A stretch of DNA of 64,000 bases, from positions 1,240,001-1,304,000 of the forward strand of contig JAEUWY010000016.1 of the NCBI GenBank assembly GCA_022059125.1, read 5' to 3'. The translations under genes were made by a program, and so were the position numbers. Each line of letters starts with the position of its first letter. Position 1 is the first letter of the stretch. Shown here piece after piece: positions 43,087 to 55,180 of the stretch. The notes below the pieces were generated by a model, which worked only from the letters and a program-made list of their open reading frames with translations, was not told where the DNA came from and made no database searches. Source of the stretch: Corynespora cassiicola (lineage: Eukaryota; Ascomycota; Dothideomycetes; Pleosporales; Corynesporascaceae).

Positions 43087-46000
43087 ATGGCCTTGCCATA
43101 CCCAGGCTCCCCGGCCTTCTCGCCAGATCCAGGGCAGCGACTTGCAGCGCGAAAACCTCAGCGCCGCCCTGACGACGGACGACGACCAGCTGGAGCACGC
43201 CGCCAGTCTCTGCGCCGCGTCAAGGACTCCAAGGAAGAACTGCGCCGAGTGCGCGCCCGCGGCACCAGCAACGCAACCATCGAGTCGTCGACGAGCACCA
43301 CCACCGCCGGCCGCTCCTTTACCGTCGCAAACATCAACAACGGCATCATCTACCTCAGGTACGTCGCCCAGCCACACGACACGGGACTCTCGACCCGGGC
43401 GAGGCCGCCATACACGCAGGGCCAGGCGGGAGCCTCTGCTGGGCGCTTGCTGGGCGTCTGCTGCTGCTCGGGGAGGCTGGGAGGGGGGGCAGTCGGGGCA
43501 GGCGTGGGGAAGGAGCTCTCCGCAGCCCAGCAGGCACGCAGCCTCGCAGCTTCCCCGCAAGACGGCCGCCGCTGCCCACCGCCTGCCGCCTCGCCGACCT
43601 CGTGCGCGCCTGCTGTATATCCATCCGTCCCTCCATTACTAACGCCCTCCCTCGCAGGCCCGTCGTGCGCTCTGCCAACCAGCGCGCCCGCCCGTCGCCC
43701 GACCCCTTCGTCTTCCCTCCCCAGACGCCCCCCGACAGTGCCACCCTCAGCGCCGGCGCACTGCGGTCGTCGAGCAATGACTGGGAGCAGAGCTTGTACG
43801 GCTCCAAAACTCCCACGCGCATCGAGCCCACGCCCCCCCTGCCCGACCAGCTGAACGCCCTCACCGAGCATGACTTCAAGGCAAACCGCCCTGCCCACTT
43901 CACCTCCCCTCCGCGCCCCATCGCCCACGCGCGCTCGCGCTCCTTCTCCACCGTCGACGAGCACACCGTCACCTCGCAGAGCACCGAGCCGGGCACCTTC
44001 AAGGTCGTAATCGAGCGCCCCCCTTTTGCCCGCCCCAAGACTGCAGACACGAGCGTCCTCCCCATCCTCGAGGTCCCCATCCCCCACTACCGCCTGGGGA
44101 CGCCGCGCTTCAGCGCCCGCGGGACCGCCATCCTGCGGAGCTCCGTCTATACGCGCGCGTCGGGGACGGACGACATCAGATCCTCGTTTCTGACCCCGCA
44201 GCGCGCGACCCACTCGTTCCTCTCGTCGCGCCCTCACTCTGACGTGTATTCGCCCTCGTCCATGAACTACCCCACCACCATGGATCGTCTCCCCTTGCAG
44301 CCGTCCACTGCACCGTCGTCTGCCCGCGTGTCCAAAGTCCCGATTGGCCCCCAGCTCTATGATGCTTTGACCGTCAACCCAGACGACCATGCCGTGGTGC
44401 GCTTCTCCCCCTCTGGAGACATTTTAGCCGCCACTCCCTCCCGCCTAGTTGCACACATCACCTCCCCCAGTTTTCTTGACTATGAACTGCTGTCCGACTT
44501 CTTCCTCACCTTTCGTTCATTCTTGTCCAGCCGGGATCTGGCTGCCTATCTAATCTCCCGTCTGCGATGGGCCGTCGACAGGCAAGACGATTTTGGCCGT
44601 ATTGTGCGTGTGCGGACTTTTGTCGCCATCCGACATTGGATACTGAACTATTTCGTCGACGACTTCCTGCCCTTTTTCCAACTCCGCGTCTACTTTTGCG
44701 AATTGGTGAATGGCCTTTACAAAGATCTGCAGGCGCGCGCAGATGGCGGGGGCGGGGACATCAAGATTGTCGGTGAATTGAAAAAATGCTGGCGGCGCAC
44801 TTGCGCTTTGTATTGGGATAGCGAGGATGATTTTGCGAGGGATGCGGCTGACGAGGACCTTCACCCCGGTGGAAAAGTCGAATCCTACATCTCGTTCGAC
44901 GACATGGCCGCCCCAGAACCACCGCCGCCCTCGACCCCTCCACGACAAACCGACCGCAACGCAAAAGTCGAGACCGTGGGGTCCAATCCAAGCGACCAAT
45001 TCGCCAGTCGTCACATGGATTGGGCCCAGAGGACCCGCCATACGCCCCAGAATTCCTTCAGTTCGCCATACATACCCTCGCAAGAATATGAGACGGCAAC
45101 GGTGCCCTTGTCTCCAGCGAGCGAACAAAGTATGCAAGTCTTGTCGTGTTCTATCCCAATGCGCGGTCTGAGCAGAACAGAACCAGCCAACGACATGCCG
45201 CTCTATCCACATCCGGTGCCACATCCAGTGCCTACCGGGCCTAGCAGGTTCGCTGTCAGCCCTACACAGGCACCTTCCATTAAAAAACCCAGCCGGCCAT
45301 CGCATGCGCACAAACGCAGTGGAAGCTTTTCGGACGCATTGAGGGACAACCGCGCCCCCTTGTCCATACCCAAGAGTGCCCCGACTGATGCTACCATTTC
45401 TGCTGTATCCAAGATGCCGGGAACCCTCGTGCGTGGCGGTATTTTCCAGCCTGGCTCCCCTTATATCGATATGAGGAACGGTGGTCTGCGACATACCCGC
45501 TCACATCGCGAACTTGAGCAAGGAGATGTGGCCGGAGGTGATATCCAAGTGAGACCAGGCCATGCTACTAATCCCGGGGTGAAAAAACTCATTGGTAGTG
45601 TCCGACGTGCATTGAGTAGCAAACAGCCCTCTGCTTCCACGCCACAACTTTCTAGCACGATGCACTCGCACTACGGTCCACCATCCACCCGCTCTTCTAA
45701 CCCAGCTACCATCTCAACTGCCTCCGGCGGAGTACACAAGCGCCGATATGCCCGGCCCCGCCCGCAGGTACGCATCGATCTGTTGGCCTCAAAGGTCTGT
45801 GACAGCTTCAAAGAAGCTGCCAAAGAACAGCTCAGGAGTGAGCAGCAACAACTGGAAGCTGCCCCTGATCTAAGTGGATTCGAATTCGAATTCAAACCTG
45901 AGGCAGCACCTGGTGAAGATCAAACGCCCGTCTCGAAGAAGAAAGACCCAAGAGGTTACAGTAACATCACAACGGGCAGCAAATCCATCTTGATTGTCGA

Positions 46001-48546
46001 CGATACCGGACCACCCGCTCTTCCTCTCATGTCTGGAGCCTTGCCTGGCGAACCTCCAGTACCAAGCCCCCATGAGCAGCAGGTTGAGCCTAACGAACCA
46101 AACGAGGAACCTGGCGACGGCCATGTCTCGACGACGGGAGACTCGGACCTATACAAAGACCCTGATTCTGGCCGGGAGGCTTCGCTCGATTGGCACCGGA
46201 CGTCTCGTGGCTCGATACAAAATTCAGTAACTACGCAGCGGAGGTCACTTTCCGAAACCCGGGGGCAAATGCATTCCTTCAGACGACGAGGGTCCAGCAA
46301 AACCTCCATCGCACGCACAGCTTCGCTCAGGAGGCACGCATCACACAACAGCATACTCGGTAGGCAGACACCTGCTAGTATTGCTACCTTCCAGACCATG
46401 TCGTCTGACAACGACCCATTCTTTCTAGATCGGACTCCTACCAGCGCAGATACAGGCCCGGCCCGCCAACTCAGGCGCCGCCCCGGTGGTGACCTCAGAG
46501 CCGTAGATAATGTGCACGATCTGGAGTACATTCAACGTCCGCACTCTACGGGAACGGTGTCGAATCGCACCCACTCAGTCGCCAATTCTGTCATTCTCCA
46601 CTCAGACCGTTATGTGGATCCTGAGCGCGAGGATGCACGTCACACCGATATACCCGAAGCTGATCCTCCCAAGAAGCCCATCTCTTTGGTAGACACCCAT
46701 TCATCCCAGCCCAACTTGAGACCATCGTTCGAGGCCGAGGTCGCAAAGCTCGCTGCGCTGCCAGATGACACAGATGATGATGGTGGGATCGAGTCGGCTC
46801 TGATGAAGCTGGAAGGTCGTTACGAAAAGAAGTCGCCCAATAAAACACCCGAGCCAACAACGCCGCACATTGTCGAGCCAGACGTCTATCGCCCAACTGG
46901 CGCACCTGTGGAATCTTCTAATGCTTCCTACGTGCAGTCTGATCAGACTACGCCGCAAACTTTGAGTTATCAGAGGTCGGATGATGTGTTCCATAGGCCT
47001 CTTGCTCCTCCCGAAGCCGAAGGCCAGGGCATGTACCGTCTTTCGGGAGAAAACTTCACACGGCGTGCGCCAGGTGTTACTTCTGCCGTGGAATCTGAGG
47101 ATTCATACTCGTCCATTCCTCTTCTTGACCGCGGCCTAAGTGACATTACGTCACCACGAGCTCGCACGATGGAAACGATGAGATCTTCGGCAAAACCAGC
47201 CCCGCTCCAACCTACTCAGGCTTCTGCACAATCCAATGATCAAGGAAACCATAGGTCCAGGTCTGCCCATTCCTCCATCGAATACGTCATCGAGACCGAA
47301 TCCATGAAGAAGATACCCAGGGAAGGTACGCTCCCTAGTTCATCCGTGGTTCGGGAGTCATTCCTGCTCGATGATGGTGAAAACCTTAGCGACATGGAAT
47401 CAGCAATGGGAGCCAAGTCTGATGACACTAGCCATGGTGTGCGAAGCTTCTTTGACGATGAGCCCGCAAACGTAGACAGTGAAAAGGATGAGTTCCCCAC
47501 ACATCCCATGCGCCACCCGCCAACACCTCCGCTCACTGCCAACCGGTTAAACAACCCCTTGCCACAAGTCGACACCAATGTTTTCGATCGAGGTCTACCC
47601 ACCCCAGGGCTTACGCCGACATCCCGCCTCACCAACCAACCTTTTGGGCAGGCCAACCAACCAGTAGAGCAAGCGATCGAACTCCAGGAACTGAAAAAGG
47701 ACACGTCTCCACCGCCTCCGGCTCATTTGCCATTCATACTCGCATACGACTCGGAGGTGCTTGCACAGCAGTTCACTATTGTGGAGAAGGATGCCCTGGA
47801 CGAGATCGATTGGAAAGAGCTTGTTGAACTCCGGTGGAAGCAATCTTCTCCCCAGATACGCGACTGGGTCCAATACCTGCGCACACAAGAGGCCAGAGGG
47901 GTTGACGTCGTTATTGCTCGCTTCAATCTTGTCGTCAAATGGGCCGTGTCTGAAATCATCCTAACGGAGAAGATGGAAGAACGAGCTCGCTGCATTGTGA
48001 AGTTTATCCACATTGCTGCGCACTGCCGTAGACTGCGCAACTATGCGACCATGTACCAGCTCACCATTGCTCTTCTTTCGAGCGACATTGCCCGGTTGCG
48101 AAGAACGTGGACCCTCGTCTCCGGAGCTGAATTGCAGACAATGGTAGAACTCGAGGCTCTTGTCCAACCCTTGCGAAATTTCCACAACCTTCGCGTTGAA
48201 ATGGAGACAGCAACGGTGGATGATGGATGTATACCATTTATTGGTGAGTAACTTCTTTTGGCATGGACCACTGGGGCTGACAATGGGTGCAGGCATCTAC
48301 ACGCGGGATCTAATCTACAATGCTCAAAAGCCAGCATTCATCGACTCGCCGCCCGTAGATGGAGAACGACTCGTAAATTTTGAACGACACCATACGGCCG
48401 CCATGATTGTGAAGAGCCTCCTGCGACTTTTGGAGGCCAGCTCAAAATACACATTCAGGGCAGAGCCGAATATAATCAGCAAATGCTTGTGGCTGGCTGC
48501 GCTTAGTGACGAGGAGATCACAAAGCGGAGCCGGCAAATTGAGTGA
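43087..48546 (+). CDS. LTE1: LTE1-like guanine nucleotide exchange factor
   Basis: Exons 43087-43358, 43658-48243 and 48293-48546 give 1,703 residues; introns are 299 and 49 nt. The first splice rebuilds FTVANINNGIIYLRPVVRS. RasGEF N-terminal domain at roughly 335-480 (VVRFSPSGDILAATP, LDYELLSDFFLTFRSFL, VRTFVAIRHWILNYF); about 950 disordered Ser/Pro-rich residues; catalytic RasGEF domain at about 1440-1700 (LPFILAYDSEVLAQQFT, RFNLVVKWAVSEI, AHCRRLRNYATMYQL). N-terminal and catalytic parts at opposite ends of a long protein is the LTE1 layout, not CDC25 (SH3) or BUD5. In yeast Lte1 promotes mitotic exit through Tem1/Kin4; the role in this fungus is inferred. The start at 43087 is the first ATG in frame; an earlier exon is not excluded. 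Confidence 0.85.
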
Positions 48547-49677
48547 TACCCCGAAACGACCTTTTGCATTGCTACATGGCGAGCATCAGCGAGCATAGCA
48601 TTCCTTGTACCTTTCCCATAGGGACCCGTATACCTTTCTGTTAATCTGCACATTTGAAGCGTCACCGGCGTGGCATCAACCCGACACGAATAACGAACAT
48701 GCCTGTATCTCCTTAGTATATACTCTCCATCTTCTTGATTCCCCGGCTTATTAGCCATCAAGCGCCTTTTCATAGACCTAATCACTCACGCTCGGAGGAA
48801 AAACGTCGTGGTCTCTTTGTCAATTGCCTGTATTGCGTTCTCTTTGTATTTTGGATTGCTATTTTGGTGGGCGCTAGGCATGGGTTGTACGGCGGAGTAT
48901 TGAGCTCCGAGATGCCTGGTGCCGGGCTTGGTGTTGGCGGGAGGATGGGACCTCTGTTTGGATGGTGGCAAGGCTTTTGTCGATTATTGATACCTGGGCT
49001 GCGAGAGGACGTCACGTCCACTTGGGAATGAATCTACGCACGCGCACTAGGGCATTAGCCTAGTGGAGAGCTTTCTATTGTTAAACATGGCAGCCCACTT
49101 GAGTGACCGTATACAGCCGTCGATCAGTAGTTGCTCGAGGGCGGTAAGCACGGCGATTGAGGCTTTGCACCCAGGCGACGCGGCCGTGTCTTTGGTGACG
49201 TACAAAGGTGCAGCATCTCACCGGTTCAACACGCGCAACGATGGAAGCGTTGGTGCTGCTAGGCACGAGTAGGTTTGCTCCTATCGTTCTGAGGTGCGAG
49301 TTAATATGGGATCTCTAAAAGCGAAACGGAGCATTTTCTGGAGCCTCGGCAGGCGGTTGGGGCTGTGGTAGCGGCAGATGACTTTCCATCCCATATACAC
49401 CCGGGCACGTCGTAAGATGCGCCCCACTGCGCCTGCCTCTGTTCAGGCCTCCAAGACGTTCCTGCCTCCGTGTGCCATTCCTAAATGGGCGCCTCAGATC
49501 CATCCTCCATAATGTCTGGGCAGCTCCCGCATGGGGGGCTGCCGAGCTTCCAGTCCATGTCGCGTCAGCCGTTTGCTACCTCGACCTCCCCCAGCTGCTG
49601 CGTCGCGCGCACAAAGCCTGCACTTAGCAAGCTTCATCAAGCTTTGCGAAGATTCCGCCGCTGATCCGAGTTCAATC
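48547..49677. other. Intergenic region
   Basis: The 3' flank of LTE1 and promoter of the CorA-type gene. No supported gene and no RNA gene recognised. Confidence 0.5.
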
Positions 49678-52009
49678 ATGGCAGCCCCTCCAAAGCGCTC
49701 CAGATCAGACCCTCCGCCGCCCATTACAGTCGAAGACACGGCTACCGGCACGGAACCACAGCCGTCACCCTCGCCAACCAGCTTCACAGGTCAGTCCTGT
49801 GCTAACACTCGGAACTCGACGTGCCGGTGTCTAACAGCTTCCAGGACGCCCCTTCAGCTCCTTCGCTGCACGTCCAAAACCCCCTCGCCGGGAATCCAAC
49901 AGTCGCGAACAGCGCCGCCAAGGTGCCTCCGAAAAAGCCCACAAACGAACCCACAGCCCCAACGTCGAATGGCACGATAAATGGACAAAGGATCTGTGGA
50001 AGCAGGGGCGTGTCCTGCTCATAGACTATGTCGACAAGGAACATACCAAGGAGGGCAAGACGAAGGTCGTCGCGCAGGAATTCCACGATGTGGAGGGCTT
50101 GAGAAAGTTCTACCGAGACCAGGACCTCTCTGCACAGGCTGCCCTGAGGGTCATACATGTCCAGAATGCGACTTGGGCAACTCGGTTCCTGCTGAAGAAA
50201 TTCAACATTAACTCGAGTGATGATTTGGTGGGCACGACGTTCGCCAGGTGGGCCAAATATGAGAGGCCCCGACGGAGGGGCGGCAAGCCAGTCTTGAACG
50301 GGAAGACATTCAGGACGCAGCGAGATCCATGGAGGGGAATCAGTAGGGCCTCTTTTGGCTGCGATTATCTACGGCAATACGAGAAGCACAAGATTGCAGA
50401 CGAGAGCACGGGAATGAAGATGATGGAGCTGAATCACTACGATGCTCTCGACCAGCCAACGTACGGATACGATGTCTACGCACAGCGCTTCTCTGTCTAC
50501 GTACAGTTGAGTGACGGAGAACCCGGCGTGCATGTCGATGACGATGTTCGAAACCCTTACAATGAGGAGCAATACGAGGAATACCAGCGATTGAGGAGAC
50601 AGTACGAAGGCCCTCAGAACCGAACCACAGCAGAGCCCTACATACCCAAACTTGAAACCCTTGACAATGGTAGCACGATCATCTTATTCGAGTATGCCCA
50701 GTCAGGCTCTCCAATGGACACGCTCATCGGAGCACGGCAGGAGATCGAGTCTCGCTGGCGAAGGCTTACCTTTTACATGTCCAAAGAAGAGATGGAGAAT
50801 GATGAGCGGCTCGCCATATCTTGTATGGATTTGATTCTTCGTGACATCTTCAAGAGTTTGTCTTTTACCTGGGAGAGGTATCTCAATTGCTGCGAGACAC
50901 ATGTCGGCATTCTCGAAGACAAGATTTACGAGAACCCAGCCGACGAATCTCGAGCGCCAGAGCTCTGGACCAACGCATCGCTGTGGTTGAAAGTAGAGCG
51001 TCTGCTCTATCTCCATACAGATATCGTCAAAGAGATGCGCAATCACCTTAAGCAACTCTCCGACGGCGACCCTCGAGAGGGCGAAGTGTGGCTCGGCAAC
51101 ACAGCTGAGGAGCTCGCAAAGTTAACAACACAGTTCGAAGAGGGCGTCACCAAACCCACCGACAATCTATCCGACCTGATGTACAAGATGGTTGGCATCC
51201 GCGATGCACGATACTCTCTCCAACTTGGTGTATCCATGTGGCGTCTCAGCTGGATCACTTTCATCTTCCTCCCACTAACCTTCGTCTGTGGCTTCTTCGG
51301 TATGAATGTCGACACCTTTGAAGGCAACCCCAGCATCAAGTGGTGGTTTGTCGTCACTTTCCCGCTCTTCGCCGTGATCATGGTAAGCTGGTACATCGTC
51401 AAACACAGCGTCGCCTCGCAGCGGCAAGATCCACTCCGCCGTGGCGTCTACGAGAACCTCTACTTTGAACTCGCAGGCAAGCACCCAGGGCTGTGGACCC
51501 GCGGCGGCCCCCGCGACGGCATCGTCCCCATCGGCTGGTGGAATGGCATCAAGTGGAACCTCATCATCAGCTGGTTCAGCGCCGACAAGACGGTCCGCGG
51601 AAAAGCGCACGACGGATACGACGAGCTCGGCGTCTGGAGCCGCACGAAGCGGTACCTCGTTCAGCGCTGGCTCGGCACTCTGACCGTTCTGTCGCAGCAG
51701 CAACAACATGCGGGGCCTTCGGTGGCAGACCTGGAGTCTGCATTTGACGATGGGGGAGAGATGTCGCCGGTGGATGGGCCGGATCCGACGGCGGCGAGTA
51801 AATTGCACAAGCGCTCCCCGTTTGCGCGTATGCGTAGCTTGAGCCCTACACGGACGGATGAGAGTAGGCATAGTTCGGACGGCGCGTCTGGGGTCATGGT
51901 TGAGGAGAAGAGTGGTAGTGAGGATGAGAGGAGCGGGGATGATGGAGTTGGAATGGCGGGGGTGCAGAGACATAGATTGCATGTCCCAGTGTATACGCGG
52001 AGTGCGTGA
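49678..52009 (+). CDS. CorA-like Mg2+/metal-ion transporter
   Basis: Exons 49678-49789 and 49845-52009 (GTCAGT donor; CCAG acceptor; 55-nt intron) give 758 residues. The join reads TSFTG|RPFSSFAARP and restores about 85 N-terminal residues before the first long open stretch. The large cytoplasmic domain is followed by two C-terminal membrane helices, WITFIFLPLTFVCGF and WWFVVTFPLFAVIMVSWYI, with the family signature GMN at 523-525 just after the first. The cytosolic tail is Ser-rich. CorA proteins form pentameric divalent-cation channels. This is a Pezizomycotina-type member (not ALR1/MNR2 or the mitochondrial MRS2), so metal and membrane are not fixed by sequence. Confidence 0.88.
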
Positions 52010-55000
52010 GGGGTATTTGTGTATTTGGGTTCACGAATTTCTCTCGGAAATATGGCTTTAGGCTACTAACTCAGTGTTGGTGTGGTGCTGTTGGAGGCGT
52101 GGGAAGTTTGCATAGCATTGGCGAGAGGTATACCCGGATGATTAACGATTTGTCATGTTGAATGGATACATCCCAACACCAGGTTCCCGAATCTTATGGC
52201 GTAGAGACAATGTGTGAATATCTGGGGGCAACTGTACATTAGGACTATGTCTGCGGACAAGCTGCGTCAAATTGACACATTTACATTCCATGTTTTTCCC
52301 AGCATGCAGCATGGTGATGGTATTCATCATCAACTTACGACAGTTTTTGTCCTTCAAACATCACCGTCGCATCTAAGTGAGTTTAGCTCCCGGGGAAGGT
52401 GGGTATATAAACACCCCCTTCCCACCCTTTCTATGATTCTCTTCTCTCACAGTAATCCTATTTCCTAAAATGCTTCTTCACCAAAAACTGCCAATTCTCT
52501 GAAAACGCACTTAAAAAGAATTATGGGTCTAAAACAGTAGACGGATAGTTTGTGGCTTGTGCTCACTCAAAAGCAGAATAGCACAATTGAAGGAGTTAGA
52601 ACAACAAGAGGACGATGCCATGAGATCAAATCTTTTATACTGACAGTTTCATACAAACGACAATGATACACAGCTATGATCTAGGCTCTTTCGTTCTTCG
52701 GGACGTACATGCTCGGGAATCACCGTTGATATAAAAAAGAAAAGCGCTTGTGGAGAATGGCTTTCCTTCCCAGGCGACTAAAAGAGAAACAGATTTTTTT
52801 ACATGGAATCCAATCCGCCATGAAGAGACTCGGCGCATTTCCCATGTCGCGTTTGGGAACATGGGGCCATAAAAACACGCCATGGCTATGTCTTCTCCTC
52901 CATGACTAATGTCGAAAACCGGAGATGACAAACATCAATCATCTAGTCAAATGGCTCGTATACTCCTCCGATTAAAATATGCGATGAGGCACGTTATGGA
53001 TATAAAAAGTACTCTAGTACGATTGATGTGTGGCCCTGTACCGGGAAATTATTGAAATAAAATTTCAGCAAAATGTATAATTTGTCTTGTTGTCAACGCA
53101 ACGAAAGACATTCAAATGTAGAGATTAAAAATATTCAAATCACTCCCTATGTCTGGATACTTGTCTCTATTAAAATTCCATGATTCATTCAGAGGGACAA
53201 GAAACAGAGGCTGTGCGACAGATGGGCGTTTCTGAAACGGTTAGCACTTTTGAAAGTTGAAAGCATTCAGTGACATGTTCAGCTAAAAAAGGGGAACGGG
53301 CGTATGAAAAAACCTCAAATCCAAAATGATTTTTAGCTTGTTACCAGTGTGCACGGCTGAAGATTTCCCCAAAATAATCAGTACCAAAAATGTGGGCAAT
53401 TATGTCAATATGGATCACTCCTTTATTAAAGCAGCTCCAGTTCTCTTTCCGGGCTGTACACAAAAACTATAAGGCCTCTATCTAATACTCCATCGAATCC
53501 TCTTGACAATTATTTTCCGCCTATTGTAACTATTAAGGCATCGGGGTCACAAAACTTCCTCTACAATGTGCTAGGGAAAACTTGTAGTAAAGAGCAAAAA
53601 CTTCAGAATTAATATGAAATGGACAAAAGTCGTATGGTGAATAAAAAATAGCCAAAAAGACAATTCTTGGACACAAAAGTCACGGTCTTGCCTTTCTTTC
53701 GAATTGAAAAAAACCTATTCCTCCTACTGGACGAGTGTCTGGAAACGAAAACCCCATTGAGCATGTGGAATTTCCCTTCTCAGACGGACTTCAACGTATG
53801 AGGTTTGACTTCATGACCTCTACGTTGCCACATAATCCAATGGTATGCTTGTGGGCTACACTAGTTCTCCGTATGCTTTATCAATGATCTTTAATATACC
53901 AATATGTCCTAAGAGCAAATTGGCAAATGAGTCATGGATACATATCTCTATATGAGCTAGATTGCAGCAATACAAAGGCATAATTATTCGAAATGAACAC
54001 AAGCTATTCTCATGGATCATGGCATTAAGTTCGCACTTCGACGTCTTGTCCAATACAAACATCATACGCCCAGTTCCACGGGGTATCAATCCCAAGGCCA
54101 GAAAGTAAAGATGATATCATGGCAAAATCCTAGGAAGTGAATACAACAACTGCCCTCCTTACATACCTCGAGCTCCCCATTAATGCGGCGGTGTCTTATC
54201 CAAACACATACTTGAATAGAAAATGGATCTGGAAAAAACACAAATCAGCTAAAAATGCAGCTTTCCATCGATTATGCTTACAAAAAGGGTATCGGAGTTG
54301 AGGAAAACGGCATAATTTTCCCTGATGCATCGAAAAAGGTTCTTATGGCTCTAATTGCCAATTTGGCCACTAGTTTCCCTCCACGAAATCCCGTCTATAC
54401 GCCTCATATCGGGGATACTGTAAACTAAAATGCTAAAAAATGAGTTATAGTCAAAGTTCATGAAGGTTTAGAAATCAGCAATGACTTTGAACGTGAATCA
54501 TCCTCTAAAAACCGAAAAATGCTTCGCAATGCTGAGAAAATATCAAAAATGCATGGAGAATTACACTTGCCTTGAACACACACAGACAAGTTCAAAGCCA
54601 AGGAACTAAAGTCTATACCTACGGTCCGTCATGCTTTGAGGGCAGGTTTTTGTTTCATACCAACAAACTCTCTCAAAATATAAAATGTAGGACTTCTCAT
54701 CATGATGTCTACTGTAAGAAGGGCGCTCATGATTTGTAATGAGGTTTAAGCTTGGCTAAAGCACTAAACTTTGTGGGCTGGAAAATTTCACAATACTTGA
54801 TCAGCCAGGTAAATGTTCAGGGATACTGTTTCCAGGAAAACCAAACATCAAACATCGTATTATTGTCGGAAGCATGTGGCATGAAACTGAGCTTAAAAAA
54901 CATGTCGCACCCGTTTCACATGTCATGATACCAGTCGAAACAAAAAGAAGTCCTACCCGCTCTATGACCGTAAAATACTGAGTAAAGCTAATAAACTGAT

Positions 55001-55180
55001 GTCTATTCGTGCCTTCTACTCTAAAATGTAATATGCTCCAGCTTCCAGTGTCATTGGGTTGAGTCTCCGCACCAAGACTTGGACGAGACTCGAGCATGAG
55101 CAGAGTTTTGGGTCAGTGAGGGAGGACTATGATGTGTGCCAGCAATCATTCACCTATCAGGTCCAGCAACTCCACCTCCA
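52010..55180. other. AT-rich gene desert, left half
   Basis: About 3.2 kb of AT-rich DNA; in 53101-53160 I count 19 G+C of 60. Frames are short and broken, and none resembles a protein or a transposon enzyme. Runs of A and words like CTAAAA are frequent. In 53581-53640 I see no excess of TA over AT, so strong RIP is not evident there. Confidence 0.55.

Noticed and set aside
43350..44390. A 346-codon - strand frame opposite LTE1
   Set aside because: It lies antisense to the well-supported LTE1 coding sequence and has no domain of its own.
25190..48546. A Ras/cAMP signalling cluster made of adenylate cyclase and LTE1
   Set aside because: Unrelated housekeeping genes lie between them and LTE1 acts on mitotic-exit GTPase signalling; proximity is probably chance.
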